Numbered from the stretch's first letter, positions 36,429 through 49,091 are shown. The stretch: DNA of 64,000 nt from Roseococcus pinisoli (GCF_018413645.1 NZ_JAHCDA010000001.1:62001-126000), one strand, 5' to 3'. Notes: generated by a model from the letters alone, not told the origin. Numbers and translations: made by a program.

Positions 36429-37790
36429 GTGGTGCCTGACCTGCCCACAACGTCCTTCCCGCTTTCCGGCGCCCGGCCGCCGGCGGGGCCCGCCATGCCC
36501 CACAGCCTGCCCGAGGTAAATCGCAGCGTCCCCGTCCCCAATGCGGGCGGCTTCATGCGCAAGCTCTTCGCCTTCCTGGGACCCGGATACCTGGTGGCGG
36601 TGGGCTACATGGACCCCGGCAACTGGGCGACCTCGCTCGCCGGCGGATCGGCCTTCGGCTACACGCTGCTCTCCGTCGCCCTCATCTCCTCGCTCATGGC
36701 GCTGCTGCTGCAGGCGCTCTGCGTGCGCATCGGCGTGGCGACGGGGCGCGACCTCGCGCAGCTCTGCCGCGAGCGGTTCCCGAAATTCATGGCCTACCCG
36801 CTGTGGTTCCTCGCCGAGATCGCCATCTGCGCGACCGACCTCGCCGAGCTCATCGGCACGGCCATCGCGCTGGAGCTCCTTTTCGGCATTCCCCTGCTCT
36901 ACGGCGTGATGCTGACGGCGCTGGACGCCTTCCTGATGCTCTGGCTGCAGAACAAGGGCATGCGCTGGCTGGAGGCGCTGGTGGTCGGCATGATCGCGCT
37001 GATCTTCGGCTGCTTCGCCGTGCAGATCGCGCTCTCCGATCCCAATTGGGGCGAGGTGCTGCGCGGCTACGTCCCGGCCGCCTCCATCGTGACCGACCGG
37101 ACGCAGCTCTACATCGCCATGGGCATCCTCGGCGCCACGGTGATGCCCCACAACCTCTACCTGCACACCGCGCTGGTGCAGTCGCGCGCCTGGACACCCG
37201 ACGAGAAGGGCCGGCGCGACGCCATCCGCTACGCGACCATCGACAGCAGCATCGCCCTCACCTTCGCGCTGCTCATCAATTCGGCCATCCTCATCACCGC
37301 GGCCGCGGTCTTCCACACCTCGGGCCATACCGAGGTGGCCGAGATCGGCGATGCCTATCACCTCATGGCCCCGCTGCTGGGGACCGGCGTGGCTGCGACG
37401 CTCTTCGCGCTCGCATTGCTGCTCTGCGGCCTGAACGCCACCGTGACGGCGACGCTCGCCGGCCAGGTGGTGATGGAGGGCTTCCTGCGGTTCAAGCTGT
37501 CGCCGGTGCTGCGGAGGCTGGTCACGCGGCTGGTCGCCATCGTGCCGGCGGTGATCGTCACCTGGCATTACGGCCCCAGCGGCACGGCGCGGCTGCTCGT
37601 GCTGTCGCAGGTTATATTGTCACTTCAGCTTCCCTTCGCGGTGATCCCGCTGATGCTTTTCGCGCAGGATAAGGGACGCCTGGGCGCCCTTGTCGCGCCG
37701 CGTTGGCAGGTGGCGCTGGGCTGGGCCTGCGCGGCGCTGATCCTGGTGCTGAACGTGACACTCCTGGCAGACTTGGCCTTCGGTCCCTAA
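36429..37790 (+). CDS. mntH: Mn2+/Fe2+ transporter MntH (Nramp family)
   Basis: 453-residue Nramp transporter with about 11 membrane helices. [26 protein letters not shown] holds the DPGN metal motif in helix 1. [23 protein letters not shown] holds the MPHN motif in helix 6. It takes up Mn (and Fe) with protons. The track start is a GTG at 36429; an internal ATG at 36495 is also possible and would remove a 22-residue Pro-rich lead that homologues often lack. It is divergent from mntR and precedes a Zn/Cd exporter. Confidence 0.92.
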   Translation: MVPDLPTTSFPLSGARPPAGPAMPHSLPEVNRSVPVPNAGGFMRKLFAFLGPGYLVAVGYMDPGNWATSLAGGSAFGYTLLSVALISSLMALLLQALCVRIGVATGRDLAQLCRERFPKFMAYPLWFLAEIAICATDLAELIGTAIALELLFGIPLLYGVMLTALDAFLMLWLQNKGMRWLEALVVGMIALIFGCFAVQIALSDPNWGEVLRGYVPAASIVTDRTQLYIAMGILGATVMPHNLYLHTALVQSRAWTPDEKGRRDAIRYATIDSSIALTFALLINSAILITAAAVFHTSGHTEVAEIGDAYHLMAPLLGTGVAATLFALALLLCGLNATVTATLAGQVVMEGFLRFKLSPVLRRLVTRLVAIVPAVIVTWHYGPSGTARLLVLSQVILSLQLPFAVIPLMLFAQDKGRLGALVAPRWQVALGWACAALILVLNVTLLADLAFGP

Positions 37791-37825
37791 GTGAAGGCCG
37801 GCCTGGATTTCCTGGAGTCTGCCTG

Positions 37826-39973
<2,148 letters not shown>

Positions 39974-39983
39974 CCGGCCGGTC

Positions 39984-40002
39984 GCGGGCCAGGGCGGCCC
40001 GC
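39984..40002. terminator. Hairpin between zntA and the DLH-like hydrolase
   Basis: GCGGGCC pairs with GGCCCGC around AGGGC, between convergent stops at 39973 and 40014. Confidence 0.5.
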
Positions 40003-40013
40003 TGGCAGCTCGG

Positions 40014-40991
40014 CTAGGCCATGTGTTCGCGGAACCAGTCCGCCGCATGACCGACGGTGCGGTCCACGACGTCGGGCTGATCGTAATACTGGAAATGGTT
40101 GGTGCCGTTTTCCCAGATCAGCTTCTTCTGCGCCGTCGGGATCGACTCGAAATGCCGGCGCGCCGCGGCCGGATTCATGCAGCTGTCGGAATGGATGACG
40201 AGCGCAGGCTTGTTGAGCTTCGCCACGCCCGGCGCCGTCGTGTAGTCGAAATGGTCGAGGTCGCTCATGATGGCGTAGCGGTTCGCCCAGCCCTTGAGCG
40301 TCCAGGAACCGTACCAGCTCCAGACCAATGGGCCGGGCAGGCCGGCATCCGAGCCGGTCTTGCGATCGCCGAGCCTGGGGTCGACGAGGGGGGCATAGAC
40401 GACCTCTCCCGTCGCCTCGTAGCGGGCCTTGGCATCGCGGGCGCGCTCGAGCCGGGCGGCGAGCAGCGCTTCCAGCTCCGACAGGGTCGGCGCCGTCGCG
40501 GTATCGAAGGGGTTCTCGGTCACGCCGGCGGCGATCATGAACAGGTCGGTTTCGCGGTCGCGATAATAGCCGGTCACCGAGGCCACCGCCTTGATCCGAT
40601 CCTCGTAGGAGGAGATGTCGAGCATCTCGGGGCCGCCCTGGCAGACGCCGAGCGCGAAGACCCGCCCCGCATCGACATCCGGTCGCGCCAGCAGATAGTC
40701 GAGCGCCGAGACGACGTCCTCGTTCTTCATCTTCGGGTTTTCGAGCCTGCGCGGCTGGCCGCCGCTCTCGCCCACCGTGCGGGGATCGAAGGCCAGGGCC
40801 AGGAAGCCCTCATCGGCCAGACGCGTCGCATAATGGGTCGGCGCCTGCTCCTTCTCGAAGGAATAGGGCCCGAGCAGAACGACGGTCGGGAACGGGCCGT
40901 CGCCTTTCGGCCGATAGACGACGCCGGCGACATCGTCGCCATGCGAGGGGAAGGTCACCCTTTCGGGCAGGTAATTGCCGTGCTTCGCCAT
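40014..40991 (-). CDS. Alpha/beta hydrolase with Cys nucleophile, dienelactone hydrolase-like
   Basis: 325-residue alpha/beta hydrolase. The nucleophile elbow is LGVCQGGPEML with cysteine C117, as in dienelactone hydrolases. GDDVAGVVYRPKGDGPFPTVVLLGPYSFEKEQAPTHYATRLADEGFLALAFDPRTVGESGGQPRR opens it. The end has VIHSDSCMNPAAARRHFESIPTAQKKLIWENGTNHFQYYD, with the acid and histidine. I use the ATG at 40991 because GGAGGAG lies nine bases upstream; the ATG at 41009 is less well placed. It is divergent from a LysR gene that probably controls it. Confidence 0.85.
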   Translation of the reverse strand: MAKHGNYLPERVTFPSHGDDVAGVVYRPKGDGPFPTVVLLGPYSFEKEQAPTHYATRLADEGFLALAFDPRTVGESGGQPRRLENPKMKNEDVVSALDYLLARPDVDAGRVFALGVCQGGPEMLDISSYEDRIKAVASVTGYYRDRETDLFMIAAGVTENPFDTATAPTLSELEALLAARLERARDAKARYEATGEVVYAPLVDPRLGDRKTGSDAGLPGPLVWSWYGSWTLKGWANRYAIMSDLDHFDYTTAPGVAKLNKPALVIHSDSCMNPAAARRHFESIPTAQKKLIWENGTNHFQYYDQPDVVDRTVGHAADWFREHMA

Positions 40992-41039
40992 GGCGCTGGT
41001 CTCCTCCATCGTGCCGCGTCCAGATGTGGCCTTCTTGAA

Positions 41040-41049
41040 TGTCGCGACA
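41040..41049. promoter_or_regulatory. Possible LysR operator
   Basis: TGTCGCGACA is a perfect 10-bp palindrome in the 82-bp gap between the hydrolase and the divergent lysR start. It is a plausible binding site for the LysR regulator. Binding is not shown. Confidence 0.4.
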
Positions 41050-41073
41050 ATCGCGCCAATTCTTGCCGTCGTG

Positions 41074-41985
41074 ATGAAAGACGCTCACCAATCCCGGAAT
41101 GGGGACCTGCTGGCGTTCAGCGTCTTCCTCGCGGTCGCGGCGCATCGCAATTTCCGCGCGGCCTCCGTCGAGCTCAATGTCACCCGATCGGCGGTCAGCC
41201 ACGCGGTGAAGAGCCTGGAGCAGCGTCTGGGCATCCGGCTGTTCAACCGCACGACGCGCAGCGTCTCCCTGACCGAGGCCGGTGAGCGGCTCGCCGCGAA
41301 GCTCCGCCCCGCCCTGTCCTCCATCACGGAAGCGCTGCAGGAGGTCGATGCCCTCCGCGAGACGCCCAGCGGCACCGTGCGGATCAACGCCAGCGACGCC
41401 GCCCTGCGGCTGATCCTGCGCCCGCTCCTCGGCGGCTTCCTGCGCGACCATCCGCTGATCCATCTCGACATCGTCACGGACGGAAGACTGGGCGATATCG
41501 TCGCCGAGGGCTTCGATGCGGGCATCCGCCTGGCCGAGGCGGTGCCGCAGGACATGATCGCCGTGCCGCTTCTCGACGCCGTGCGCTTCGCGGCGGTCGC
41601 CTCGCCCGGCTATCTGGCGGCGCGCGGTCGGCCGGCCGTCCCGCAGGACCTGTACCAGCACGACTGCATCCGTTTCCGCTTCGAGAGCGGCTCGATCTAC
41701 CGCTGGGAATTCGAGCGCCACGGCGTGGCCGAGACGATCAACGTCGCCGGCCGGCTCACCCTCACCGACATGTTCCTCATGGTGGATGCGGCGATCGACG
41801 GCATCGGGATCGCCTTCGTCCCCGACTTCCTGGCCACGGAGGCCCTCGCCGACGGCCGGGTCGAGCGCGTGTTGGAGGACTGGTGTCCGTCCTTCCCGGG
41901 GGTATGCCTCTACTACCCGGGGCGCCGGCACGTGTCGCCCGGCCTTCGCGCCCTGATCGAGGCGATCCGCGGCCGCCGAAAGTGA
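41074..41985 (+). CDS. LysR-family transcription regulator
   Basis: 303-residue LysR regulator. The N-terminal HTH reads LLAFSVFLAVAAHRNFRAASVELNVTRSAVSHAVKSLEQRLGIRLFNRTTRSVSLTEAGERL. The periplasmic-binding-like effector domain follows, with TVRINASDAALRLILRPLLGGFLRDHPLIHLDI. It resembles the group that controls small detoxification or oxidoreductase genes. It is divergent from the Cys-nucleophile hydrolase. The ATG at 41074 is the first in-frame start clear of that gene. Confidence 0.9.
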   Translation: MKDAHQSRNGDLLAFSVFLAVAAHRNFRAASVELNVTRSAVSHAVKSLEQRLGIRLFNRTTRSVSLTEAGERLAAKLRPALSSITEALQEVDALRETPSGTVRINASDAALRLILRPLLGGFLRDHPLIHLDIVTDGRLGDIVAEGFDAGIRLAEAVPQDMIAVPLLDAVRFAAVASPGYLAARGRPAVPQDLYQHDCIRFRFESGSIYRWEFERHGVAETINVAGRLTLTDMFLMVDAAIDGIGIAFVPDFLATEALADGRVERVLEDWCPSFPGVCLYYPGRRHVSPGLRALIEAIRGRRK

Positions 41986-42015
41986 CCGCCTGATCCTGGC
42001 GCCTGATCCGGATGC

Positions 42016-42504
42016 CTAGCCTGCCGCGTTCATCCCCTCGTCCAGCAGCGTCATCGCCGCCGCCGCGAAGTCCAGCATGTTCCGCCAGCGGTCGGCCGAG
42101 CCGGTCTCGAGCGTGCGCACCATTTCGATCGGGCCCGAGATGGCGAGGCAGCTATGGCCCGCCGCATCGCCGTACCGGTTGCCCGTGGGGCCGGCCGCGC
42201 CGGTCTCCGCCAGGCCCCAGCTGGCGCCCAGGCGCTCGCGCATGCGGCGCGCCAGCAGCAGGGCATAGGGTTCGCTGGAGGAGCGCATGCCCTCCATGTC
42301 CTCGGCCGTGATGCCGACCAGGCCGAGCCGCGCGGGCTGCGTGTAGGTGACGGCGCCGCCGAGGAAATAAGCGGAGGCGCCGGGCTGGGCCAGTAGTGCC
42401 GCCGCGATCAGGCCGCCGGCGGAGGATTCCGACACGGCGACCGTTTCCTTGCGGCGGCGCAGGTGCTCGCCGAGCGGGCCGGCGATCATCAGCAGCTTTT
42501 CCAT
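42016..42504 (-). CDS. CinA C-terminal domain protein (PncC-type NMN amidohydrolase)
   Basis: 162-residue CinA_C protein. ETVAVSESSAGGLIAAALLAQPGASAYFLGGAVTYTQPARLGLVGI and GLAETGAAGPTGNRYGDAAGHSCLAI match the stand-alone PncC domain. PncC recycles NMN to nicotinate mononucleotide. The N-terminal CinA half is absent, as in true PncC proteins. It may be cytosolic. The ATG follows AGAGGAA. It is convergent with the LysR gene and upstream of, but not overlapping, the copper ATPase on the same strand. Confidence 0.85.
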   Translation of the reverse strand: MEKLLMIAGPLGEHLRRRKETVAVSESSAGGLIAAALLAQPGASAYFLGGAVTYTQPARLGLVGITAEDMEGMRSSSEPYALLLARRMRERLGASWGLAETGAAGPTGNRYGDAAGHSCLAISGPIEMVRTLETGSADRWRNMLDFAAAAMTLLDEGMNAAG

Positions 42505-42579
42505 GGGGCGCGTTCCTCTTCACCGCGAAGTGTGCGGCGGCCCGGCCCCATGGACAACCATCCTGAGGGGCAACCGCCC

Positions 42580-45318
42580 TCAGTCGAGCTTCGCCGCCCG
42601 CAGCCGCAGCGCATTGCCGACCACGCTCACCGAGGAGAGCGCCATCGCCGCCGCCGCGAAGACCGGCGAGAGCAGCAGGCCGAAGATCGGGTAGAGCACC
42701 CCCGCCGCCACCGGCACGCCCGCCGCGTTGTAGATGAAGGCGAAGAACAGGTTCTGCCGGATGTTCGACATCACCGCGCGCGAGAGGCGCCGCGCGCGCA
42801 GGATGCCGGCGAGATCGCCGCCCAGCAGGGTGATCCCCGCACTCTCGATGGCAACGCCGGTTCCCGTGCCCATGGCGATGCCGACCTCGGCCGCGGCCAG
42901 GGCCGGCGCGTCGTTCACGCCGTCACCGGCCATGGCGACGTGCCGGCCCTCGGCCTGCAGCCGCTCGACGAGGCGCTGCTTGTCCTCCGGCAGGGCCTCC
43001 GCATGCACCTCGGCGATGCCGAGCTTCCGGGCCACCGCCTCGGCCGTGGCGCGGCTGTCGCCGGTCAGCATCACCAGGCGCACGCCGTCGGCCACGAGCC
43101 CGGCGACGGCGGCGGCCGCATTCTCCTTCAGCGGGTCGGCGACGGCGAGGAGCCCCGCGGACCGGCCGTCGATCGCCACGAAGACGACGGAGGCGCCCTC
43201 GCCGCGCAGGCGCTCCGCCTCGGCGGCGAGGTCTGCGAGCTCCACGCCCCGCTCCCCCATCAACCGCGCGCTGCCGATGACCATGTCGCGGCCCTCGACG
43301 CGGCCGAGGACGCCGCGGCCGGTGGGCGCGTCGAAGCCCTCGACGGCGGGCACGACCAGGCCGCGCTTCTCCGCCGCGCGCACCACCGCTTCGGCCAAGG
43401 GATGCTGGCTCGGCCGCTCGAGGCCGGCGGCGAGGCGCAGCAGCTCCTCCTCCGCGAAGCCGCGCGGCACCACGGCCACGACCTCGGGCCGTCCCTGGGT
43501 CAGCGTGCCGGTCTTGTCGACGACCAGCGTGTCGATGCGCTCCATCCGCTCCAGCGCCTCGGCGTCACGGATCAGCACGCCGGCCTGGGCACCTCGGCCC
43601 ACGCCCACCATGATCGACATGGGCGTCGCGAGGCCCAACGCGCAAGGGCAGGCGATGATGAGCACGGCCACCGCGGCCACCAGCCCATGGGCGAGGCGCG
43701 GCTCGGGGCCCCAGAGGCCCCAGGCCGCGAAGGCCAGCAGCGCCACGGCCACGACCACGGGCACGAACCAGCCGGCCACCTGGTCGGCCAGGCGCTGGAT
43801 CGGCGCGCGCGAGCGCTGCGCCGAGGCCACCATGCGGACGATCTGCGACAGCACCGTGTCCTGCCCCACGCGATCGGCCCGCATGACGAAGCCGCCCTGC
43901 CCGTTCAGCGTGCCGCCGATGACGCGCGCCCCCGGCGCCTTGGCCACGGGCACGGATTCACCGGTCACCATGCTCTCGTCGAGGTAGGAATTGCCCTCCA
44001 GCACCTCGCCATCCAGCGGCACCTTGTCGCCGGGGCGGACGCGCAGGCTGTCCCCCACCTGGACCTCCGCCAGCGGCACCTCGGCATCCGAACCGTCGGG
44101 CGCGACGCGGCGCGCCATGGCGGGCGCGAGGTCGAGCAGCGCGCGGATGGCGCCGCCGGTCCGCTCGCGGGCGCGCAGCTCCAGCAGCTGGCCGACCAGG
44201 ACCAGCAGCGTGATGACCGACGCCGCCTCGAAATAGACCGCGACGGTGCCGCCATGCCCTCGGAAGGCGTCTGGGAAGATTCCCGGCGCCGCGGTGGCGA
44301 CCACGCTGAACAGCCAGGCGACGCCGGTGCCCAGCGCGATCAGCGTGAACATATTGAGGTTTCGCGTGATGAGGCTCTTCCAGCCGCGCTCGAAGAAGGG
44401 CCAGCCCACCCAGAGCACCACGGGCGTGGCGAGGACGAGCTGGATCCAGTTGCCGAGCTCCGGCGCCACGAGGTGCCGGCCGATGAGGTGGCTGCCCATC
44501 TCCAGAACGAAGACCGGCAGGGTCAGGACCAGGCCGATCCAGAAGCGGCGGGTGAAATCGACGAGCTCGGGGTTGGGGCCGGCATCGGCGGTCGGCACCT
44601 CGGGCTCCAGCGCCATGCCGCAGATCGGGCAGGTTCCGGGCCCGACCTGGCGGATCTCGGGATCCATCGGGCAGGTGTAGATGGCGCCGGGATCGACCGC
44701 GACGGCCTCCAGCTTCGGCTTCGGATTCAGGTAGCGGCCGGGATCGCCGGCGAACTTCGTGCGGCAGCCGGCCGAGCAGAAATGGTATTCCTTGCCGGCA
44801 TGCTTCGCGTGGTGCGGCGTCTTCGCCGGGTCCACCGTCATCCCGCAGACCAGGTCCTTCACCTCGCCCGCGGCCGGGCTGGCGCCGTGGTGTCCGCCGC
44901 AGCAGCCCCCAGCCTTGGCCGGCTCCAGGTACTTCGCCGGGTCCGCCTGGAACTTGGTCCGGCAGCCGTTGCAGCAGAAGTGATAGGTCTTGCCCGCATG
45001 CTCCGCGTGATGCGGCGTCTTCGCCGGATCCACCGTCATGCCGCAGACCGGGTCCTTCGCCGTCGCCGCGACGGGCGCGGCGTCATGCCCGCCGCAGCAG
45101 GCGCCCGCCTTCGCGGGAGCGGCCTCGTGGCCGCCGCAGCAGCTGACCGCTTCCTCCGAAGCCACGTACTTCCCGGGATCGGCCTGGAACTTCGTGCGGC
45201 ATCCGGCCGAGCAGAAATGATAGGCCTTGCCGGCATGCTCCGCGTGATGCGGCGTCTTCGCCGGGTCCACCGTCATCCCGCAGACGGGGTCCTTCACCGT
45301 CGCCGTCGCACCAGACAT
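42580..45318 (-). CDS. copA: Copper-exporting P-type ATPase with three N-terminal YHS domains
   Basis: 912-residue PIB-1 ATPase. In place of HMA domains there are three YHS domains at about residues 8-52, 87-131 and 153-197. Each has a [22 protein letters not shown] start and an AYHFC/CRTKF end. Between them are CCGGH linkers. A heavy-metal-binding segment follows at 214-239 ([22 protein letters not shown]). The membrane motif is CPC at 557-559 ([11 protein letters not shown]), and the phosphorylated residue is D601 in DKTGTLTQG. These mark a Cu(I) exporter. The ATG follows AAGGAGTGCGAG. See findings for the triplication. Confidence 0.93.
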   Translation of the reverse strand: MSGATATVKDPVCGMTVDPAKTPHHAEHAGKAYHFCSAGCRTKFQADPGKYVASEEAVSCCGGHEAAPAKAGACCGGHDAAPVAATAKDPVCGMTVDPAKTPHHAEHAGKTYHFCCNGCRTKFQADPAKYLEPAKAGGCCGGHHGASPAAGEVKDLVCGMTVDPAKTPHHAKHAGKEYHFCSAGCRTKFAGDPGRYLNPKPKLEAVAVDPGAIYTCPMDPEIRQVGPGTCPICGMALEPEVPTADAGPNPELVDFTRRFWIGLVLTLPVFVLEMGSHLIGRHLVAPELGNWIQLVLATPVVLWVGWPFFERGWKSLITRNLNMFTLIALGTGVAWLFSVVATAAPGIFPDAFRGHGGTVAVYFEAASVITLLVLVGQLLELRARERTGGAIRALLDLAPAMARRVAPDGSDAEVPLAEVQVGDSLRVRPGDKVPLDGEVLEGNSYLDESMVTGESVPVAKAPGARVIGGTLNGQGGFVMRADRVGQDTVLSQIVRMVASAQRSRAPIQRLADQVAGWFVPVVVAVALLAFAAWGLWGPEPRLAHGLVAAVAVLIIACPCALGLATPMSIMVGVGRGAQAGVLIRDAEALERMERIDTLVVDKTGTLTQGRPEVVAVVPRGFAEEELLRLAAGLERPSQHPLAEAVVRAAEKRGLVVPAVEGFDAPTGRGVLGRVEGRDMVIGSARLMGERGVELADLAAEAERLRGEGASVVFVAIDGRSAGLLAVADPLKENAAAAVAGLVADGVRLVMLTGDSRATAEAVARKLGIAEVHAEALPEDKQRLVERLQAEGRHVAMAGDGVNDAPALAAAEVGIAMGTGTGVAIESAGITLLGGDLAGILRARRLSRAVMSNIRQNLFFAFIYNAAGVPVAAGVLYPIFGLLLSPVFAAAAMALSSVSVVGNALRLRAAKLD
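44728..45297 (-). repeat. Three tandem YHS-domain coding repeats in copA
   Basis: Three near-identical 45-codon units code for the YHS domains at 45297-45163, 45060-44926 and 44862-44728. Unit spacing is 79 and 66 codons. The linkers carry CCGGH pairs. The high likeness at protein level points to in-gene duplication. Confidence 0.9.
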
Positions 45319-45407
45319 CTCGCACTCCTTGCCCTCGATGCAGCAGGAGGTGGCCCCTGACCCTATGGGAAGGTCAAGCCCACCTGGAGCACGATCGTTT
45401 TCGCCGG

Positions 45408-47522
45408 CTATTCCGCCGCGAGGGCCGGCGTTTCCGTGGCCTGCGCGGCGATGGCCCGCATCCAGACGGCCGTGTCGTGGAAGACCGCGCCGCCGGCCGG
45501 CGGCGCAGGATCGTCGCTGGTGAGGGCGTTGATGCCCATGCCGCCCTCGAAATCGGCATGGGGCCAGACGCTTTCCACGATGATCACACCGGGCTGAAGC
45601 CCATCGAACAGCTTCGCATGGACGATCACCTCGCCCCGGCCATTGCCGAGGCGGACGCGCCCGCCCTCCTCGATGCCGAGGCGCGCCGCATCCTCGGGAT
45701 GAACCATTGCGGTGGGGCGGCCCTCGCGCTTCCGCGCCGTCGGCGTCTCGGTGAAGCTCGTATTGAGGAACTGCCGCGCCGGCGCCGTGACCAGGCGGAA
45801 GGGATACGCCGCGCTCGCCTCGTCGATCGTGGCCATGTGGTCCGGCAGCTTCGGCATGCGGGCGTGATCGGGGCCGATGGCGGCCCAGTCGGGGCGGAAG
45901 TGGAAGCGGCCGTCCTTGTGGCCGAAGCCCTCCAGGAAGTGGCTCGCCGTGAAATCCGGCTGCGCGTCGACCCAGCGGCCCGCCATCACCTCCTCCACGC
46001 CAGGCCAGCCGGAGGCACGCAGCGTGGCGTCGATCACCTCCCTCGCCGTCATGCCGAAGCCCGGATGCTCGGCGCCCAGGCGCTTCGCCAGCGCGGCCGT
46101 GACCTCATGGTTGGACAGGCAGTCGCCTGGCGCCTCGATGAGCTTGCGGCCGATCTGGATGTGGCTGTGGCCGCCCGCCTGGTAGAGGTCGTCGTGCTCC
46201 AGGAACATGGTCGCGGGCAGCACGATGTCGGCCATGCGGGCCGTCTCGGTCATGAACTGCTCGTGCACGCAGGTGAAGAGGTCCTCGCGGAGGAAGCCGC
46301 GGCGCACGCGGTTGCTGTCGGGCGCGACGGTCACGGGATTCACGTTCTGGATGAAGAGCGCATGGACCGGCGGGCCGTCGCCGAGTTCCTTCCGGTCGCC
46401 GGTCAGCACGGCGCCGATGCGCGACATGTCCATCTCGCGGATGGAGGTGTCCTTGCGGTCGAGCCCTTCGATGAGCGTCTTGTTCCAGTGGTAGATGCCG
46501 CGGTTGTTCCAGAAGGCCCCGGCGCCCTCGTGCCGCCACTTGCCGGTGACGGTGGGCAGGCAGGTCACGGCATGCAGCCCGGCCGCCCCGTTGCGCGAGC
46601 GAGAGAAGCCGTAGCCGCAGCGGATATAGGCGCGCTCGGTCGCGCCATATTCCCGCGCGAAGGCCTCGATGAGCTCGACGGAGAGGCCGGTGATGGCCGA
46701 GGCCCATTCGGGCCCGCGCTCGGCCAGATGCGCCTCCAGCCCCGGATCGGCATCGGAGTAGCGCGCCATGTAGTCGCGATCGCAAAAACCGTCGCGGAAG
46801 GCGACGTGCATCACCGCGCAGGCCAGCGCGCCATCCGTGCCGGGGCGGATCGGCAGGTGCAGGTCGGCCGCCTGGGCGGTGCCGGTGCGATAAGGATCGA
46901 CGACGATGAGCCGCGCGCCGCGCTCCTTCCGGGCGCGGGTGACGTGGGTCATCACATTCACCTGCGTCGCCACGGGGTTGCCGCCCCACATGACGATGAG
47001 GTCGGACTTCGCCATCTCGCGCGGATCGGGGCCGGTAAACTTGCCCACGCCGGCCATCCAGCCGGACTCGCAGACCGTACTGCAGATGGTGCTGCGCTGG
47101 CGGGAATAGCGCATGACGTGGCGCAGGCGGTTGATGCCGTCCCGCTGCACGAGGCCCATGGTGCCGGCGAAGTAATAGGGCCAGACCGCCTCGGCGCCAT
47201 GCGTCGCGGCGACGTCCATGAGGCGCTCCGCCACGCGGTCCAGCGCCTCCTCCATGCCGATCTCACGGAACTGGCCGGAGCCCTTGGGGCCGGTGCGCAG
47301 CAGCGCCTGCGTGACGCGGTCGGGGTGGTGCACGCGCTCGGAATAGCGCGCGACCTTCGCGCAGATGACGCCGGCGGTGTAGCTGTTGGCGGCCGCGCCG
47401 CGCACCGCGCCGATGCGCCGTGCGCCGGGCATCACCTCGACCTCCAGCGCGCAGGTCGAGGGGCAGTCATGGGGGCAGACGGAGCTTTCGAAGACGCCCC
47501 GCCCCTCGGTCTTGGTACTCAT
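45408..47522 (-). CDS. Molybdopterin-dependent oxidoreductase (DMSO-reductase family)
   Basis: 704-residue Mo/W-bisPGD enzyme. The N-terminal Fe4S4 site is C16-x3-C20-x3-C24 plus C54 ([11 protein letters not shown] ... VICAK). The Mo domains are seen in [46 protein letters not shown] and [18 protein letters not shown] segments. The C-terminal part has [18 protein letters not shown] and [25 protein letters not shown]. No Tat leader is seen, so it is probably cytosolic. It sits 38 bases downstream of an aldehyde dehydrogenase gene and is likely in the same operon. Substrate unknown; partner subunits are absent. Confidence 0.86.
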   Translation of the reverse strand: MSTKTEGRGVFESSVCPHDCPSTCALEVEVMPGARRIGAVRGAAANSYTAGVICAKVARYSERVHHPDRVTQALLRTGPKGSGQFREIGMEEALDRVAERLMDVAATHGAEAVWPYYFAGTMGLVQRDGINRLRHVMRYSRQRSTICSTVCESGWMAGVGKFTGPDPREMAKSDLIVMWGGNPVATQVNVMTHVTRARKERGARLIVVDPYRTGTAQAADLHLPIRPGTDGALACAVMHVAFRDGFCDRDYMARYSDADPGLEAHLAERGPEWASAITGLSVELIEAFAREYGATERAYIRCGYGFSRSRNGAAGLHAVTCLPTVTGKWRHEGAGAFWNNRGIYHWNKTLIEGLDRKDTSIREMDMSRIGAVLTGDRKELGDGPPVHALFIQNVNPVTVAPDSNRVRRGFLREDLFTCVHEQFMTETARMADIVLPATMFLEHDDLYQAGGHSHIQIGRKLIEAPGDCLSNHEVTAALAKRLGAEHPGFGMTAREVIDATLRASGWPGVEEVMAGRWVDAQPDFTASHFLEGFGHKDGRFHFRPDWAAIGPDHARMPKLPDHMATIDEASAAYPFRLVTAPARQFLNTSFTETPTARKREGRPTAMVHPEDAARLGIEEGGRVRLGNGRGEVIVHAKLFDGLQPGVIIVESVWPHADFEGGMGINALTSDDPAPPAGGAVFHDTAVWMRAIAAQATETPALAAE

Positions 47523-47560
47523 GCGGGCACCTCGGTCATGGTGCCCGCCAGACTGCCTGC

Positions 47561-49051
47561 TCAGCCGGTCTTGATCCAGACCGACTTCACGTTGAGGTAC
47601 TCCTCGACGTGCTGCTTGCCGCTTTCGCGCCCGTAGCCACTCATCTTGTAGCCGCCGAAGGGCACGGCCGGGTCCATCGCCTGGTAGCAGTTGATCCAGA
47701 CCGAGCCGGCGCGGATCGACTTCGCCAGCTTGTGGGCCTTGGTCACGTCACGGGTCCAGAGACCCGAACCGAGGCCGAAGCCCGTGTTGTTGGCGCGGGT
47801 GATGACCTCCTCGATGTCGTCGAAGGGGATCGCGGAGATCACCGGCCCGAAAATCTCCTCCTGCGCGATGCGCATGTCGTCCTTCACGTCGGCGAAGACG
47901 GTCGGCGGCACGAAGAAGCCCTTGGACAGGGCGCCCTCGGTCAGCCGCTCGCCGCCGGAGAGCGGGCGCGCGCCCTCCTGCCGGCCGATGGAGAGATAGC
48001 CGGTGACACGATCGAGCTGCTCGACGGAAACCAGGGGGCCGACCTGCACGTCGGGGTCGCGCCCGTCGCCCACCTTCAGCGTCTTGCCGAAATCGGCGAC
48101 GCGCTGGGAGAACTCCTCGTAGATCTTGCGCTCGACGAAGAGGCGCGTGCCAGCGCTGCAGATCTGGCCGGAATTGGCGAAGACCGCCATGGCCGCGCCG
48201 GGCACCGCCGCGTCGAGATCGGCATCGGCGAAGACCACGTCCGGCGACTTGCCGCCGAGCTCCAGCGAGACGCGCTTGAGGTTACCGGCCGAGGCCTGGA
48301 TGATCTTCTGGCCCGTGACGTGCGAGCCGGTGAAGGCCACCTTGTCCACGTCGCGATGGGCGGAGAGCGCGGCGCCCGCCGTCTCGCCATAGCCGGGGAC
48401 GACGTTCACGACGCCCGGCGGGATGCCCGCCTCCATGCAGAGCTCGGCCAGGCGCAGCGGGGTGAGCGGCGCCTCCTCGGCCGGCTTCAGCACCACGGTG
48501 CAGCCGGTGGCGATGGCGGGGCCGATCTTCCAGATCGTCGCCGTCAGCGGGCCGTTCCAGGGGATGATGGCGCCGACGACGCCGACCGGCTCCTTCAGCG
48601 TGAAGGAGGTGACCTCGCCGGGCAGCGAGTTCTCGATGGTCTCGCCATGGATGGCCGTCGTCTGGCCGGCATAGTAGCGCAGCATGCCGACGGCGCGCAG
48701 GCGACTGCCGCGCGTGCGGCTCATCGGCGCGCCCATGTCGAGCGTGTCGAGGTCGGCCAGCTCCTCGAAATGCTTGTCGACGAGGTCGGCGAGCTTGAGC
48801 AGCAGGTTCTGCCGCTCGAAGGGCTTCACACGGGACCAGGGCCCCTCGAAGGCGCGGCGCGCGGCCGTGACGGCGCGGTCGATATCCTCGGCATCGCCTT
48901 CGGCGACGGTGGCCAGGAGTTCGCCGGTGGCGGGGTTGAAGGTCTCGAAGGTCTTCCCGGAGGCAGCCTCCAACCACTTCCCGTCGATCAGCATGCGCTT
49001 GAGCTTGCCGTCCAGGAAGGGGTGACGAGTCACTCGGACATCGACGTTCAT
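47561..49051 (-). CDS. NAD(P)-dependent aldehyde dehydrogenase
   Basis: 496-residue ALDH superfamily enzyme. The catalytic Cys is C298 in SGQICSAG, and the general base is E264 in VSLELGGKSP. WNGPLTATIWKIGPAIATGCTVVLKPAEEAPLTPLRLAEL lines the cofactor site. The type is close to betaine-aldehyde or phenylacetaldehyde dehydrogenases; substrate uncertain. It is the first gene of a minus-strand unit with the Mo-oxidoreductase. A ModE-box-like palindrome lies 15 bases before its ATG, so molybdate may control it. Good AAGGAGG before the ATG. Confidence 0.92.
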   Translation of the reverse strand: MNVDVRVTRHPFLDGKLKRMLIDGKWLEAASGKTFETFNPATGELLATVAEGDAEDIDRAVTAARRAFEGPWSRVKPFERQNLLLKLADLVDKHFEELADLDTLDMGAPMSRTRGSRLRAVGMLRYYAGQTTAIHGETIENSLPGEVTSFTLKEPVGVVGAIIPWNGPLTATIWKIGPAIATGCTVVLKPAEEAPLTPLRLAELCMEAGIPPGVVNVVPGYGETAGAALSAHRDVDKVAFTGSHVTGQKIIQASAGNLKRVSLELGGKSPDVVFADADLDAAVPGAAMAVFANSGQICSAGTRLFVERKIYEEFSQRVADFGKTLKVGDGRDPDVQVGPLVSVEQLDRVTGYLSIGRQEGARPLSGGERLTEGALSKGFFVPPTVFADVKDDMRIAQEEIFGPVISAIPFDDIEEVITRANNTGFGLGSGLWTRDVTKAHKLAKSIRAGSVWINCYQAMDPAVPFGGYKMSGYGRESGKQHVEEYLNVKSVWIKTG

Positions 49052-49065
49052 GCTTGAACCTCCTT

Positions 49066-49089
49066 CGTTATATTTTTCCCTTTATAACG
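49066..49089. promoter_or_regulatory. ModE (Mo) box between the aldehyde dehydrogenase and modE
   Basis: CGTTATA and TATAACG form perfect 7-base arms around a 10-base spacer (24 bp). This is close to the known CGTTATAT...TATAACG Mo-box. It overlaps the region just before the ModE-like gene and lies upstream of the divergent ALDH/Mo-enzyme unit, so it may control both. Confidence 0.78.
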
Positions 49090-49091
49090 CG

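Noticed and set aside
44728..45297. Possible CRISPR-like or intergenic repeat array
   Set aside because: The repeats are in-frame YHS-domain codons inside copA, spaced by 66-79 codons.
42463..45360. A long open frame (965 codons) opposite copA
   Set aside because: It mirrors the copper ATPase frame and has no motif of its own.
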